From: an uncultured Alphaproteobacteria bacterium
Lineage (GTDB): Bacteria; Pseudomonadota; Alphaproteobacteria; Caulobacterales; Caulobacteraceae
Assembly: GCA_903860975.1 (NCBI GenBank)
Contig: CAIOSI010000016.1
Coordinates: forward strand, 62,001-126,000
Length of the DNA: 64,000 nucleotides
Direction: 5' to 3'
Every line of letters starts with the position of its first letter. Position 1 is the first letter of the stretch. Position numbers and translations under genes: made by a program. Positions 54,517-63,586 of the stretch are shown piece after piece. The notes under the pieces are model-generated. The model was given only the letters and a program-made list of their open reading frames with translations. It made no database searches and was not told the origin of the DNA.

Positions 54517-57500
54517 ATGTTGAAGAGCAGGTATTTCTGCGGCGGTTCTCTGCTAGCCGTGGCTATGGCGTTTAGCGTGCAAGGCGGTGCCAACGCCCAG
54601 GCCGCTAAAGCCGCACCGAGCGCCCCGCCGGCGACGGTCGCGGAAATTGTCGTGACGGGATCCTACATCGCGGGGACCCCTGAAAACGCCGCTGTTCCCG
54701 TCGACGTGATTGGCTCTGCAGACCTGAAAGCTCAGGGCAACCCGACGATCGTCCAGTTGGTCAAGACGATTCCCGCCTCTCAATCGGCGCTGGGCGAGTC
54801 AAACCGCTACAACGGGGGAGCCGGCACCGCTTCGATCAACCTTCGTGGCTTCGGCGCCAGCCGGACCCTCACCCTGATGAACGGCCGTCGGTTGGCGGAC
54901 AGTCCCGCGGCGGCCTTCCAGGGCGGTGGTGCGGATCTGAACTTCATTCCCCAAGCTGCCGTTGCGCGCGTCGAGATTCTGAAGGATGGCGCAGCAGCGA
55001 CCTACGGCTCTGACGCCGTCGGCGGTGTGGTGAACTTCATCACGCGCAAGGACCTCGATGGTTTTGACGTGGAAGGTGAGTACACCCGAGTCAAAGGGTC
55101 CGACGGCGACTACCTGGGCAGTCTCGCCTGGGGCAAGAAATTCGATAAGGGCAACATCCTCCTGACGGCTGGCTATCGCCACCGTTCCCGCCTGGACATT
55201 CATGAGCGCAGCTGGGCTCTTCAAGACTTCGCATCTGGCAGCGGATACAACGGGGCCGATGGCTTCACCGGCGCCGCCAATCCGGGCTTCTACTCAGCTA
55301 ACGTCGCCACGGGTCGAGGCGCGGGTGCCAATGCGTCTTTCCGCGACAATGGGTGTACCGAACTTGGCGGGACGCTCACCAATACCTTGTCATTAGCCAA
55401 TCCCCTCAACGGAACGCTTGGCCAGGGTGCGACCTCGTCAGTCCCCGTCCCCGTCAATCCGCTTAGCCCACAATCCGCGAGCTCCGTTTGTCGCTTCCAG
55501 TTCTCGAACTTCAACGACCTCGTGAACCAGGAGGATCACTACCAGCTCTACGCCGAGGTCAATTTCGAGATCAGCGATAATCTGCGATTCCATGGTGAAG
55601 CTGCGTGGAACCGTAACAACGTTCCTGACCAGCGGATTTCTCCAGCCAACCTGTCGACTCAGTTTCCAACGCCCACCAGCTTGGGTGGCTTGTCCGGATC
55701 ACTGGCGACGCCGGGCGCGCAGAATTTCTTTGTCCCCTATAACGTTCCCGCCAATAACCCGGGTCTGATCGCGCTTTACAACAATTGCGCGGCTCCGCTG
55801 ACCGCCGTGCAATGCGCCTCTGCAAAGGGTGCCGGCGGCCTGGATATCTCCCAGACCACATGGCGGGCCATCGCGTTCGCAGGCGCGCCGATCAATAGCG
55901 ACAAGGCCGATCATCAGCAGATCGCGCAGACCGAATACCGGGTGTCTGGCGGCCTCGCCGGCGACCTTCCCTGGGGTGGTATCCACTGGGATTCGGCGCT
56001 CACCTACATGGAAGCGCAGCAGCGGACCAACACCGACGACCTGTTGGTGGACCGAATTCAGCTGGCTCTGAACGGCTTTGGCAGTACGGACACAAATCCG
56101 AACTCATGCACGCCTGCGAAACGAACCGCCGCCAACGCCGGCAACAACGCCGTGGGCTGCTACTTCTTCAATCCGTTCACAAACGGCGTGCAGACGAGCG
56201 CGGTTAACGGAGCAACCAACCCGTTCTACGTGCCCAGCGTTGCGAACAATCCGCACGCGGTGAATTGGCTTTATGGCAACTACACCAACATCACGACCAA
56301 CCAGCTACTGGTCGCCGACGCGGTGTTTAATGGCAAGACCACGATCGCGCTGCCTGGCGGTGACATTGCCTGGGCACTTGGCTCTCAGTGGCGTCACTAT
56401 CGCCAAGAGCTGCTCTTTGGCGACTACAACAATTATAAAGTTTATCCTTGCGTTGACTCTATCGACGACGGATCGCCGAACTGCGGCGCGCCGGCCGGCC
56501 CCATTGAATTCTTTGGGTCAAACGCCAACAGTGACACGAGCAGGAGCGTGTTTGCGGTGTTCGGCGAGTTGAGACTGCCGATCTTCGACAAGCTCGATGC
56601 CAACCTCGCTGTCCGCTATGAGGACTACGGCGGCGGCATCGGCTCGACCACCAACCCGAAAATCTCGCTGCGCTGGCAAATGCTGGATTGGCTGGCGTTC
56701 CGCACGTCAGCCAGCACAACCTTCCGGGCCCCAGCTTCGACCCAAACGATCGATGCCTGTGCGACGGGCGTCGCCAACCTTGGCGGCCAGTACAGGGCCG
56801 TGCAAACCTGTGGAAATCCCAATCTCGCGCCAGAAAAAGCCAACGCCTATAACTTCGGAGGTATCGTCAACTTCCACGGCTTCACCGCAACGCTCGATTA
56901 CTACAAGTTCAACTTCAAGGGTGAGCTGACCACTGAGAGCGCTGGCGGCATCTTCTCCAGCATGTTCCCAACAGGGGTCGGCGTTGGCAACTGCGGCACG
57001 ATTCCGGCGCTGGAAGCTCGCTTTCAGTTCGCCGGCGGCGTCTGCAACGCGGCCAACGTGCTGCGGGTTGACACCTACAACGTCAATGGCCCGGCTACGG
57101 ATACCTCGGGCCTCGACTTCAAGGCCAACTACGGCTGGAATGATTTCCTGATCATGGGCTCGTCCTGGAACGCAGGCGTCGATGCGACCAGGCTGATCGA
57201 CTACAAGCGTGGGGCCTTTACCCTGCTGGGCGCGCCGAGCGTTGTCTTCAATCTGCCAGAAGACCGGGCTGGGCTTTATGACCTGACGGTCAATTTCTTC
57301 TCTTATCCAAAGCTCCGCGCCACGGGTTTTGTGAGCGTCGACAACGGTCCTCTAAACTTCCGCTGGCAGCTGCGTTACACTGAAGGCACGACGCCAGCTC
57401 GGGGCACGACCCTGTTCAGCGAAGTCGTTGATACGACGGCCGCATCCGGCTATCGCTTAAATCCCCTTGGTAAATCCAAGGACTTCTGGCAGCACGATCT

Positions 57501-57663
57501 CATCGTTCGCTACCAACTGATGGACAGCACCACGATCACAGCGAGCATCCAGAACGTGCTCGACACCGACCCGGCGCATGTCGCGAGCCAGTTCAACTAC
57601 GACTACACCAACGGCAACCCGTTGGGCCGGACGTTCAAGCTGAACGTGCGCAAGCGCTTCTAA
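54517..57663 (+). CDS. TonB-dependent outer-membrane receptor
   Basis: A 1048-residue receptor. Signal peptide cleaved after A-N-A (about 27). The TonB-box-like E-I-V-V-T-G-S-Y is at 43-50, followed by the plug domain (I-N-L-R-G-F-G-A-S-R-T-L-T-L-M-N-G-R-R, G-S-D-A-V-G-G-V-V-N-F-I-T). The 22-stranded barrel ends with the C-terminal Phe (R-K-R-F). The length and N/G-rich extracellular loops fit the large Caulobacteraceae/sphingomonad receptors used for oligosaccharides or aromatic compounds rather than classic siderophore uptake. No sigma/anti-sigma pair or degradative gene flanks it, so the ligand is unknown. Confidence 0.93.
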   Translation: MLKSRYFCGGSLLAVAMAFSVQGGANAQAAKAAPSAPPATVAEIVVTGSYIAGTPENAAVPVDVIGSADLKAQGNPTIVQLVKTIPASQSALGESNRYNGGAGTASINLRGFGASRTLTLMNGRRLADSPAAAFQGGGADLNFIPQAAVARVEILKDGAAATYGSDAVGGVVNFITRKDLDGFDVEGEYTRVKGSDGDYLGSLAWGKKFDKGNILLTAGYRHRSRLDIHERSWALQDFASGSGYNGADGFTGAANPGFYSANVATGRGAGANASFRDNGCTELGGTLTNTLSLANPLNGTLGQGATSSVPVPVNPLSPQSASSVCRFQFSNFNDLVNQEDHYQLYAEVNFEISDNLRFHGEAAWNRNNVPDQRISPANLSTQFPTPTSLGGLSGSLATPGAQNFFVPYNVPANNPGLIALYNNCAAPLTAVQCASAKGAGGLDISQTTWRAIAFAGAPINSDKADHQQIAQTEYRVSGGLAGDLPWGGIHWDSALTYMEAQQRTNTDDLLVDRIQLALNGFGSTDTNPNSCTPAKRTAANAGNNAVGCYFFNPFTNGVQTSAVNGATNPFYVPSVANNPHAVNWLYGNYTNITTNQLLVADAVFNGKTTIALPGGDIAWALGSQWRHYRQELLFGDYNNYKVYPCVDSIDDGSPNCGAPAGPIEFFGSNANSDTSRSVFAVFGELRLPIFDKLDANLAVRYEDYGGGIGSTTNPKISLRWQMLDWLAFRTSASTTFRAPASTQTIDACATGVANLGGQYRAVQTCGNPNLAPEKANAYNFGGIVNFHGFTATLDYYKFNFKGELTTESAGGIFSSMFPTGVGVGNCGTIPALEARFQFAGGVCNAANVLRVDTYNVNGPATDTSGLDFKANYGWNDFLIMGSSWNAGVDATRLIDYKRGAFTLLGAPSVVFNLPEDRAGLYDLTVNFFSYPKLRATGFVSVDNGPLNFRWQLRYTEGTTPARGTTLFSEVVDTTAASGYRLNPLGKSKDFWQHDLIVRYQLMDSTTITASIQNVLDTDPAHVASQFNYDYTNGNPLGRTFKLNVRKRF

Positions 57664-57675
57664 GAAGGATTTCCG

Positions 57676-57702
57676 GCGTCGGGCTACTCCTTTGTCCGAC
57701 GC
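57676..57702. repeat. First hairpin in the receptor 3' region
   Basis: GCGTCGG (57676-57682) and CCGACGC (57696-57702) form a 7-bp stem 13 bp after the receptor stop codon and just before the main terminator. Confidence 0.5.
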
Positions 57703-57714
57703 TTACTTTCCCCG

Positions 57715-57748
57715 GGGCGCCGACCTTCAGTCGGCGCCCTTTCTTTTT
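57715..57748 (+). terminator. Intrinsic terminator of the TonB receptor gene
   Basis: GGGCGCCGAC (57715-57724) and GTCGGCGCCC (57730-57739) form a perfect 10-bp stem with loop CTTCA, followed by TTTCTTTTT (57740-57748). The group II intron remnant begins at the next bases. Confidence 0.92.
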
Positions 57749-57749
57749 G

Positions 57750-58462
57750 GTGTGCCAGGCATGGCGCGTAGTGCGAGCGTACCGCTTGGTCGGCCGACCG
57801 ATGACTTGGAGGTGAAAGTCCTCTGCGGACCCTGGTGATGGGAGCCGCTGGCCGAACGTCTTCGGCTGACGCTCAACGTCGCCAAGAGTGCAGTCGACCG
57901 GCCGTGGAACCGCAGCTTCCTGGGCTATAGCGGCACCGCCCACATGCAACCACACCTTCGGGTGGCGGCAAGAGTGTGAGGCGGTTGCGCGACAAGCTTC
58001 GGACCACGTTCCCCCAGGGGCGCGGGCAATCCGTATCGCAAAAGATCGAGACCCTCACCCCGATCCTGGGGGGGCTGCACCAATTACTTCCGGCTCGGGC
58101 AGACGAAAGGGACCTTCGAGGATCTCGATCAGTGGCTTCGGCGCAAACTGCGCTGTAGCCTCTGGCGGCATCCTCTGGCGTCAATGGAAGCGGCCGCGAA
58201 CACGAGCCCTGAAGCTGATCGACCGCGGACTTCCGCGAGAACGGGCCTCCTCTCAAGCCTCCAACGGCCGGGGACCCTGGTGGAACGCCGGGGCCTCCCA
58301 CATGAACGAGGCCTATCGCCAGTCCTACTTTGCTCAATTCGGCATGCTGTCCACTCTTGACCAGCATCGTCGCTTACAACACGCGGCATGAACCGCCGAG
58401 TACGGAACCGTACGCACGGTGGTGTGGTAGGGAGAGAGCCGTGAGGCTCCCTCCTACCCGAT
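57750..58462 (+). mobile_element. Degenerate group II intron, class C-like, inserted behind a terminator
   Basis: The 5' end GTGTGCC (57750) and following GGCATGG and TGGAGGTGAAAGTCC match the domain I start of bacterial group II introns. The 3' end has domain V (58392-58424: ACCGCCG...CGGTGGT with GTACG-GAAC-CGTAC) and domain VI (GGTAGGGAG...CTACC), finishing CCGAT at 58462. Only 713 bp remain of about 1.8-2 kb; most of domains I-IV and the reverse transcriptase are deleted. Insertion right after an intrinsic terminator is the habit of class C introns. Confidence 0.85.
57842..58391 (+). pseudogene. Remnant of the intron-encoded reverse transcriptase/maturase
   Basis: Pieces of the C-terminal maturase (domain X) region appear in three frames. 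L-T-L-N-V-A-K-S-A-V and W-N-R-S-F-L-G-Y-S (frame 1); R-L-R-D-K-L-R, G-R-G-Q-S and I-E-T-L-T-P-I-L (frame 2); N-Y-F-R-L-G-Q-T-K-G-T-F-E-D-L-D-Q-W-L-R-R (frame 1/3); and R-Q-W-K-R-P-R-T-R-A, G-R-G-P-W-W-N-A-G-A-S-H-M-N, L-D-Q-H-R-R-L (final frame), ending at TGA 58391. At least three frameshifts and the missing polymerase domains make it inactive. Confidence 0.85.
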
Positions 58463-58476
58463 AAAATTAAAGTGCG

Positions 58477-58863
58477 CTAAGGACGCGCCTTTCGAGGCAG
58501 AGCGGCAATCTCATCTGGCGTGAGCTTGTGCATGGCGCTCGCCCGGCAACGCTGTGGGCCTATCGGTGAGCGGGTGACGAACTCGGCGTCCATACCGCTG
58601 CAAATATTCGAGCCGCCGCGAGAAATCAGCGCGACGCTCTGGTTCCAGTCGATGTCTGGGCAGCTCCCAAGCAGCTTGAATTGATAGACGTCACGGACGC
58701 TCACGCGGACATTTACGGTGTGATCGTCCTGAGCGGCGAAACCGTTGGCCTGGCGGGTCCAGAAGCATTCGCGAGGTGCTGCCTTATCGGCGGCGTGGGC
58801 GACTGTTGCGGCGAAGGTTAGAAGCGTCACGGCAGAGACGGCCAGGGCGGCATGGGTCTTCAT
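58477..58863 (-). CDS. Exported DUF6491-like hypothetical protein
   Basis: A 128-residue protein with a signal peptide (M-K-T-H-A-A-L-A-V-S-A, cleavage after A-H-A near 24). The mature part has E-C-F-W-T-R-Q, V-R-D-V-Y-Q-F-K-L-L, C-P-D-I-D-W, I-C-S-G-M-D-A and S-P-I-G-P-Q-R-C, with four Cys likely forming two disulfides. I recall this pattern from the DUF6491 family, which has no known function. The ATG at 58863 has GAGGAC upstream; 58878 is an alternative. Confidence 0.75.
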   Translation of the reverse strand: MKTHAALAVSAVTLLTFAATVAHAADKAAPRECFWTRQANGFAAQDDHTVNVRVSVRDVYQFKLLGSCPDIDWNQSVALISRGGSNICSGMDAEFVTRSPIGPQRCRASAMHKLTPDEIAALPRKARP

Positions 58864-58917
58864 TATTTGCGTCCTCATGACTGTGCGCCGCGCGCCGCTG
58901 GAGGTTACATCTTTCTC

Positions 58918-60723
58918 TCAAAGGTGACTAGAACCCCTGCGTGCTGCGCGGCGCGCGAAGCGGGCAGGGTCGACGAAGTTTGCGAGCGGCCGGGGAAGCG
59001 GTGAGGGCGCGCCGAGGGCTATTGCGGCCACATGCTCGGCGAGCAAAGGTGCCAGGGTGAAGCCGCGCGCGCCGAAGCCGGTCAGTATGAAGAGCCCCTG
59101 CGGCCTTTGTGGTGCGGCGCCGGCGACCGGAAGATAGTCCGGCGTTGAGACCCGGATTGAAGCGCGACCTGAAAGTGGCGCGCCTTTGAGCCGCGCGGCC
59201 AGGCGTGGCAGACCCACTGCCAAGGCCGCTAGGTTGCGGTCGTGGTCTTCGGCACGAAGGTCGCACGCGACATCGTCACGATCGTTGGTCGCGCCAAACA
59301 AAACGCCGTCTCGGGTCGCAATCGCATAGCTACCAAAGGCAACAGCCGGGGGCGGATCGTCCAAGGCTGTGAAGCTTGCCTGACCTCGCACGGCGCTGAG
59401 CGGTAGGCCGGAGATCAAATCAGACGACGCAAGGCCGGCCGACACGACGATGACATCGGCGGTGGTCAGCACGCCGCCGTCCTTGTCCAGAACCCGCCAA
59501 CCCTCACCGTCGCGCTCGAAGTGGTGGACGCTGCCTTTCTGGGTCTCGACTGCCCAGGCGCAGAGTACCACCTTGGGTTCGATCACGAGGCCGTCGTTGA
59601 TCGCCAGCGCCTCGGGCCCGTTCTCGCCGAGGCGCGCGGTGCTTTGATCTGATGTCAGCATCTCTAGTGCATCGGGTTCGAAAAGGTCGGATGTGGCGAT
59701 CTTGGCGAAGCGTTCGAGATCGCGCGGCGCAAATCCGAGCTGCAGCGCGCCTTGGTTGACGATACAGCCGGGCTCGTCGTGATAGAGCCTCACGGCCCGC
59801 CGGAAGGCCTGTGCGAAGAGTTGCGCGGGCTCAGCCAGGCCTGCGTCTAGGCGCGGCGTCACCAGGGCTGAGGGGTTGCCAGATGCCCCGGCACCCAGGC
59901 CCTCGGCGTCGAACACCAAGACCTCAGCGCCAAGGGCGTGGAAAGCCCGGGTAAGGGCCGCGCCGCCTATTCCAGCGCCGATAATGGCGACCCGACGGGG
60001 GGGCCTAAATGTCGGCGGCCCGCCCGACAGGCGGGCGGTGAGCCGTTCACGTTTTCGGCCGAAGCCGGGCGCCTTGGCGACCTCGAAGCCGGCTGCGGCC
60101 AAGCCCCGGCGCACCTGGCCGGCGACTGTAAAAGTGGCCGCGATGGAGCCCGGCGCAGACCTTGCAGCCACCAAAGCCAGGACTTCGTCGCGCCACATGG
60201 CTGGGTTACGCGAGGGTGAAAAGCCGTCAAGAAACCAAGCGTCGGCGAGGCCAGACCAGCACCTGAGGCTCGCAGCCACCTCGCCCACCGCCACGTCGAG
60301 TATGATGCCCAGGTCCGGCAACTCGAGTCGGTGAGGGCCCAGGGCGCGCCCAGGCCACCGGCTCGTCAGCCACATCGCCAGCTCGCTAAGCTCAGGCCAC
60401 CGCCCCAGAGCGCGATGCGCGTCCTGCGCTGTGATGGGGTGAGCCTCAACGGAGAAGATGTGCAGTCGAGCGTTTGTTGGCCGTGTGCGCGCCCAAAGCT
60501 CAATTAGGGCCAGGACGTTAAGGCCCGTCCCGAAGCCCAGTTCGCCGACAACGAAACGTTCGCGTCCTCTCCAGGCGTCCGGCAGGCCGCAGCCCTGCAG
60601 GAATACCGCCCGAGCCTCGGCCAGTCCGTCCTCGGCGGAGAAATAGACATCGTCGTAGAGCCGCGAACGCGGCTGGCCGTCTTCACTCCAGTCGATTGGG
60701 CTTATCGGTAAGGCCATGCGCAT
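58918..60723 (-). CDS. mnmC: Bifunctional tRNA wobble-uridine modification enzyme MnmC
   Basis: A 601-residue fusion. The N-terminal MnmD methyltransferase (1-235) has G-E-L-G-F-G-T-G-L-N and L-D-G-F-S-P-S-R-N-P-A-M-W. The C-terminal FAD oxidoreductase (245-600) has V-A-I-I-G-A-G-I-G-G-A-A-L and G-F-G-A-R-G-F-T-L-A-P. Together they convert cmnm5(s2)U34 to nm5 and then mnm5(s2)U in tRNAs. The domains are complete and in the standard order. Confidence 0.94.
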   Translation of the reverse strand: MRMALPISPIDWSEDGQPRSRLYDDVYFSAEDGLAEARAVFLQGCGLPDAWRGRERFVVGELGFGTGLNVLALIELWARTRPTNARLHIFSVEAHPITAQDAHRALGRWPELSELAMWLTSRWPGRALGPHRLELPDLGIILDVAVGEVAASLRCWSGLADAWFLDGFSPSRNPAMWRDEVLALVAARSAPGSIAATFTVAGQVRRGLAAAGFEVAKAPGFGRKRERLTARLSGGPPTFRPPRRVAIIGAGIGGAALTRAFHALGAEVLVFDAEGLGAGASGNPSALVTPRLDAGLAEPAQLFAQAFRRAVRLYHDEPGCIVNQGALQLGFAPRDLERFAKIATSDLFEPDALEMLTSDQSTARLGENGPEALAINDGLVIEPKVVLCAWAVETQKGSVHHFERDGEGWRVLDKDGGVLTTADVIVVSAGLASSDLISGLPLSAVRGQASFTALDDPPPAVAFGSYAIATRDGVLFGATNDRDDVACDLRAEDHDRNLAALAVGLPRLAARLKGAPLSGRASIRVSTPDYLPVAGAAPQRPQGLFILTGFGARGFTLAPLLAEHVAAIALGAPSPLPRPLANFVDPARFARRAARRGSSHL

Positions 60724-60748
60724 CGTCGCTAAGATAGCCCGCTCGTCA

Positions 60749-60785
60749 GAAAAAAGGCCCGGCTTGGGTGACAGCCCTTTTTGAT
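60749..60785. terminator. Bidirectional terminator-like hairpin
   Basis: A run of A followed by GG-CCC-GGCT...AGCC-CTTTTT (60749-60785). On the minus strand, behind the small lipoprotein gene, it ends in six T. The stem is interrupted by a 3-base bulge, so strength is moderate. Confidence 0.5.
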
Positions 60786-60804
60786 TTTTGGGAGGAGGAG
60801 ACGT

Positions 60805-61074
60805 CTATTTCTTCTGCGGCAGGGGCGGAGGCGTCGCGACTGCCGCCGGTGCGGCCGGCGCTGCGGCGGCGTCGGCTTGATTTGAGTCGGCTGCAGCGTC
60901 TGCAGCGATCGCGGCGGCATTCTTCGCCGCCGCCGCTTCCGCATCGGCATTCGTGGCTGCTGCAGGCGCAGCCGCTTGGGGAGCCTTTTCGGCCGGCTTC
61001 GAGCATGCGGCCAGGGCGCAGACTGCGACGATCGCGCCCAGCGTGAGCAGCATGCGAGAAGGTTGGACGTTCAT
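60805..61074 (-). CDS. Small Ala-rich lipoprotein
   Basis: An 89-residue protein with a lipobox L-A-A-C at residues 21-24 of a typical signal. The mature part is almost entirely Ala with Pro, Asp, Asn and Lys, ending P-P-P-L-P-Q-K-K, so it is probably an unstructured tether in the outer membrane. AGGATC precedes the ATG. No family recognised. Confidence 0.75.
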   Translation of the reverse strand: MNVQPSRMLLTLGAIVAVCALAACSKPAEKAPQAAAPAAATNADAEAAAAKNAAAIAADAAADSNQADAAAAPAAPAAVATPPPLPQKK

Positions 61075-61204
61075 GGGCTGATCCTTGAAATCAAATGGAC
61101 AGCGCCTGGTGCGCGCAGCGAATTATGCCCTGCTTCGCGGTTGGGACAATCCGGTGGTCCGGCTCTGAATTCAGAGGGGCAGGCGGACCGCCCGCAGGCC
61201 TAAT

Positions 61205-62080
61205 TTATGCTGCGCCCTCGGCCGGAATGGTGTTCAGGGCCTCTTCGAGCTCCAGGAAGCTGGGCTGGGCACCAGACGGGACATTGCCGCGACCAATTTC
61301 GACGGAAATCTGGGCCGCGTTGCCATGCAGGTGAGCCACCAGGACTGACTGGATGATCTTATAGAAGGCACCATCTTCTTCGATCACCGCGGCCATGCGG
61401 TTCGCCATGGGACCCACCAGTCCATAGGCCAAGAAAACGCCAAGAAAGGTTCCGACCAGCGCCGAGCCGATCATCTCGCCAAGCACAGCTGGCGGTTCGG
61501 TGATCGCGCCCATGGTCTTAATGACGCCGAGCACGGCGGCGACGATGCCGAGCGCGGGTAGGGCGTCGGCCAGGTTGGTCAGCGCGTGCGGTGGGGCTAG
61601 CGCCTCGTGGTGGTGTTTTTCAAGCTGGGCCTCCATCGCATTTTCGACCTGGTGTGGGTCTTCCAGGTTCATGGTCATCATCCGCAGCGTGTCGCAGATG
61701 AAATCGACGGCGAAGTGGTCGTGCAAGATTTTTGGATAGCGCGAAAAGATCGAGCTCTCCTTCGGCGTTTCGATGTGGCTCTCCAGAGCGATGACCCCTT
61801 TGGACTTCATCGTCTTGGTCAGCAGGAACAGCAGGGACAGCAGATCGCGATAATCCGAAGGCTTCCATTTGGCGCCCTTGAAGACCTTGGCCATGCCCCC
61901 GCCGATACCCTTCAGAACGGGCACGGAATTGGAGATGAGCACCGCAGCCACCCCGGCGCCGCCGATCGTCATCATCTCAGAGGGCAAGGCACCCAGGATC
62001 ACGGCGATGTTCCCGCCGGTCATGATGAAGCTGCCGAACACAAGGCCGAACAGCAGGACGATGCCGATAATCTGGAACAT
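61205..62080 (-). CDS. motA: Flagellar motor stator protein MotA
   Basis: A 291-residue inner-membrane protein with four transmembrane segments (about 3-20, 30-50, 165-190 and 205-225). The long cytoplasmic loop (60-165) carries the charged residues that meet FliG, and the Pro residues in L-A-D-A-L-P-A-L-G and G-L-V-G-P are conserved. It forms the proton-driven stator with MotB, which is not in the window. The ATG at 62080 has GGGAG six bases upstream; a longer start at 62107 is unlikely. Confidence 0.93.
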   Translation of the reverse strand: MFQIIGIVLLFGLVFGSFIMTGGNIAVILGALPSEMMTIGGAGVAAVLISNSVPVLKGIGGGMAKVFKGAKWKPSDYRDLLSLLFLLTKTMKSKGVIALESHIETPKESSIFSRYPKILHDHFAVDFICDTLRMMTMNLEDPHQVENAMEAQLEKHHHEALAPPHALTNLADALPALGIVAAVLGVIKTMGAITEPPAVLGEMIGSALVGTFLGVFLAYGLVGPMANRMAAVIEEDGAFYKIIQSVLVAHLHGNAAQISVEIGRGNVPSGAQPSFLELEEALNTIPAEGAA

Positions 62081-62154
62081 AGGGGCTCCCAACAGGACCC
62101 GCACCATCGGCGTTATTGCTTAATTTCGGGTGTGCGGGCCTGGGGATTTGCACC

Positions 62155-62178
62155 GCGGGATTATGCGGCCTAATCCGC
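62155..62178. promoter_or_regulatory. Inverted repeat before the MFS transporter start
   Basis: GGATTA (62158-62163) and TAATCC (62171-62176) are perfect inverted repeats 7 bp apart, extending as GCGG and CCGC with one offset base. It lies 6 bp before the MFS start, in the motA/MFS divergent region, and may be an operator. Confidence 0.4.
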
Positions 62179-62182
62179 ATCT

Positions 62183-63499
62183 ATGCCTTCAGACACCACC
62201 TCCAGCACTCTGCCAAAGCGCGCGTTTGCGATTATATTCTGCTCATCTGTCGCGACGGCCATCGGAAACACAGGGCTGATCTCTGTGTTGCCGTTGATCG
62301 GCCGCTCGTTGGCGATCCCCGATGAGATGGTCGTGGCGATCTTCTCGCTGTCCGCGATTTTGTGGGCCTTCTCCTCGCCGTTCTGGGCCAAGGCCTCGGA
62401 CCGATACGGCCGAAAGCCGCTGATGATGGTGGGACTTTCGGGCTTTATGGTCTCCATGACCGTTTGCGGTTCGGTCGTAAGCGCAGGCCTTCGACATATG
62501 GCGGCGCCAATGATCATTTTCGGGATGCTGCTGCTCGGCCGCGCCCTGTTCGGCCTGTTCGGCGCAGCTTCGAACCCCGCCAATCAGGCCTATGTGGCCG
62601 ACCACACGCCACGGGAGGCGCGCACCCAGGCGATGGCGAGTCTCGCTGGGGCGTTCGGCCTGGGCACTGTCTTCGGACCCTGGCTCGCACCCTATTTCAT
62701 CTATCCGGTGATCAGCATCGCCGGCCCGCTTTTCACCTTCGCCGCCATAGCCGCCGTGATGTTGTTCGTCGTCTGGCGCTTCCTGCCGGAAAGCCGAACC
62801 CGAGAGGCAGCGCCTGCCGATGAAGTCGAGGTCTCCATAGAGGAAGCCACAAAGAAGGTTCGTCCCATGTGGCAGGACCCTCGCGTTATTCCGTTCGCAC
62901 TCTATGGTTTCGTGGTCGCTACCTGCCAGACGGCCCAGCAGCAGACCCTTGGTTTCCTGGTGATCGACAAGCTTGGCGTCTCCCCTATGGCAGCGAAGGA
63001 CAGCATCGCCATGGCCATGGCCTTCGGCGCAATCGCTGGCTTGCTCGCGCAATGGGGTCTGATCCGCATGTTCCAGATGACGCCCCGCCAGCTGCTGCGC
63101 TGGGGGGTGATTTGCGCGGCAGGCGGCAACCTGCTGGTCGCAGTGGCCCCCGACTATCACACCGTCGTGGCTGGCTATGCCCTGGCCAGCCTTGGCTTTG
63201 GGTTCGCTCGGCCGGGCTTTACGGCCGGATCATCGTTGGCTGTCGGGTGGAAAGACCAGGCGCGGGTGGCTGGCGCCATCGCCGCGGTCAATGGAATCAA
63301 TGCGGTCTTTGCCCCGGCCTTCATGGCGCTTTATCGGACGAATCACGCTGCACCCTTCGTCTTGAACATGGGGCTGATGCTCTGCTTGCTCGTCTATACC
63401 TTGGTCAGCAAGCCGTTGCGCAATGCCGATCCCACCGCGGTCAGCAGCGAGGAGGCCACCATGGCAACCATCGAGCGCAGTGACGAGGGCGGAGTCTAA
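62183..63499 (+). CDS. Major facilitator superfamily transporter
   Basis: A 438-residue 12-helix transporter. The MFS motif A is W-A-K-A-S-D-R-Y-G-R-K-P-L (about 68-80), with the G-R-A-L-F-G-L-F-G-A motif B region in helix 4 and motif C-like G-A-F-G-L-G-T-V-F-G-P-W in helix 5, which points to the drug:H+ antiporter branch (TetA-like). Substrate unknown. There is no strong ribosome site, and an inverted repeat sits just upstream. Confidence 0.9.
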   Translation: MPSDTTSSTLPKRAFAIIFCSSVATAIGNTGLISVLPLIGRSLAIPDEMVVAIFSLSAILWAFSSPFWAKASDRYGRKPLMMVGLSGFMVSMTVCGSVVSAGLRHMAAPMIIFGMLLLGRALFGLFGAASNPANQAYVADHTPREARTQAMASLAGAFGLGTVFGPWLAPYFIYPVISIAGPLFTFAAIAAVMLFVVWRFLPESRTREAAPADEVEVSIEEATKKVRPMWQDPRVIPFALYGFVVATCQTAQQQTLGFLVIDKLGVSPMAAKDSIAMAMAFGAIAGLLAQWGLIRMFQMTPRQLLRWGVICAAGGNLLVAVAPDYHTVVAGYALASLGFGFARPGFTAGSSLAVGWKDQARVAGAIAAVNGINAVFAPAFMALYRTNHAAPFVLNMGLMLCLLVYTLVSKPLRNADPTAVSSEEATMATIERSDEGGV

Positions 63500-63586
63500 C
63501 GCCGACTGGACCCTTGCTTGCAGACGAAACAAAGCCCTAGCTGTCCCTAAGACGGCTTTGCGCCGCGCAAACCATGGGAGGGCGGA

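Noticed and set aside
57750..58462. An insertion sequence instead of a group II intron
   Set aside because: There are no terminal inverted repeats or target duplication, and the peptide pieces and domain V/VI folds match intron and maturase features.
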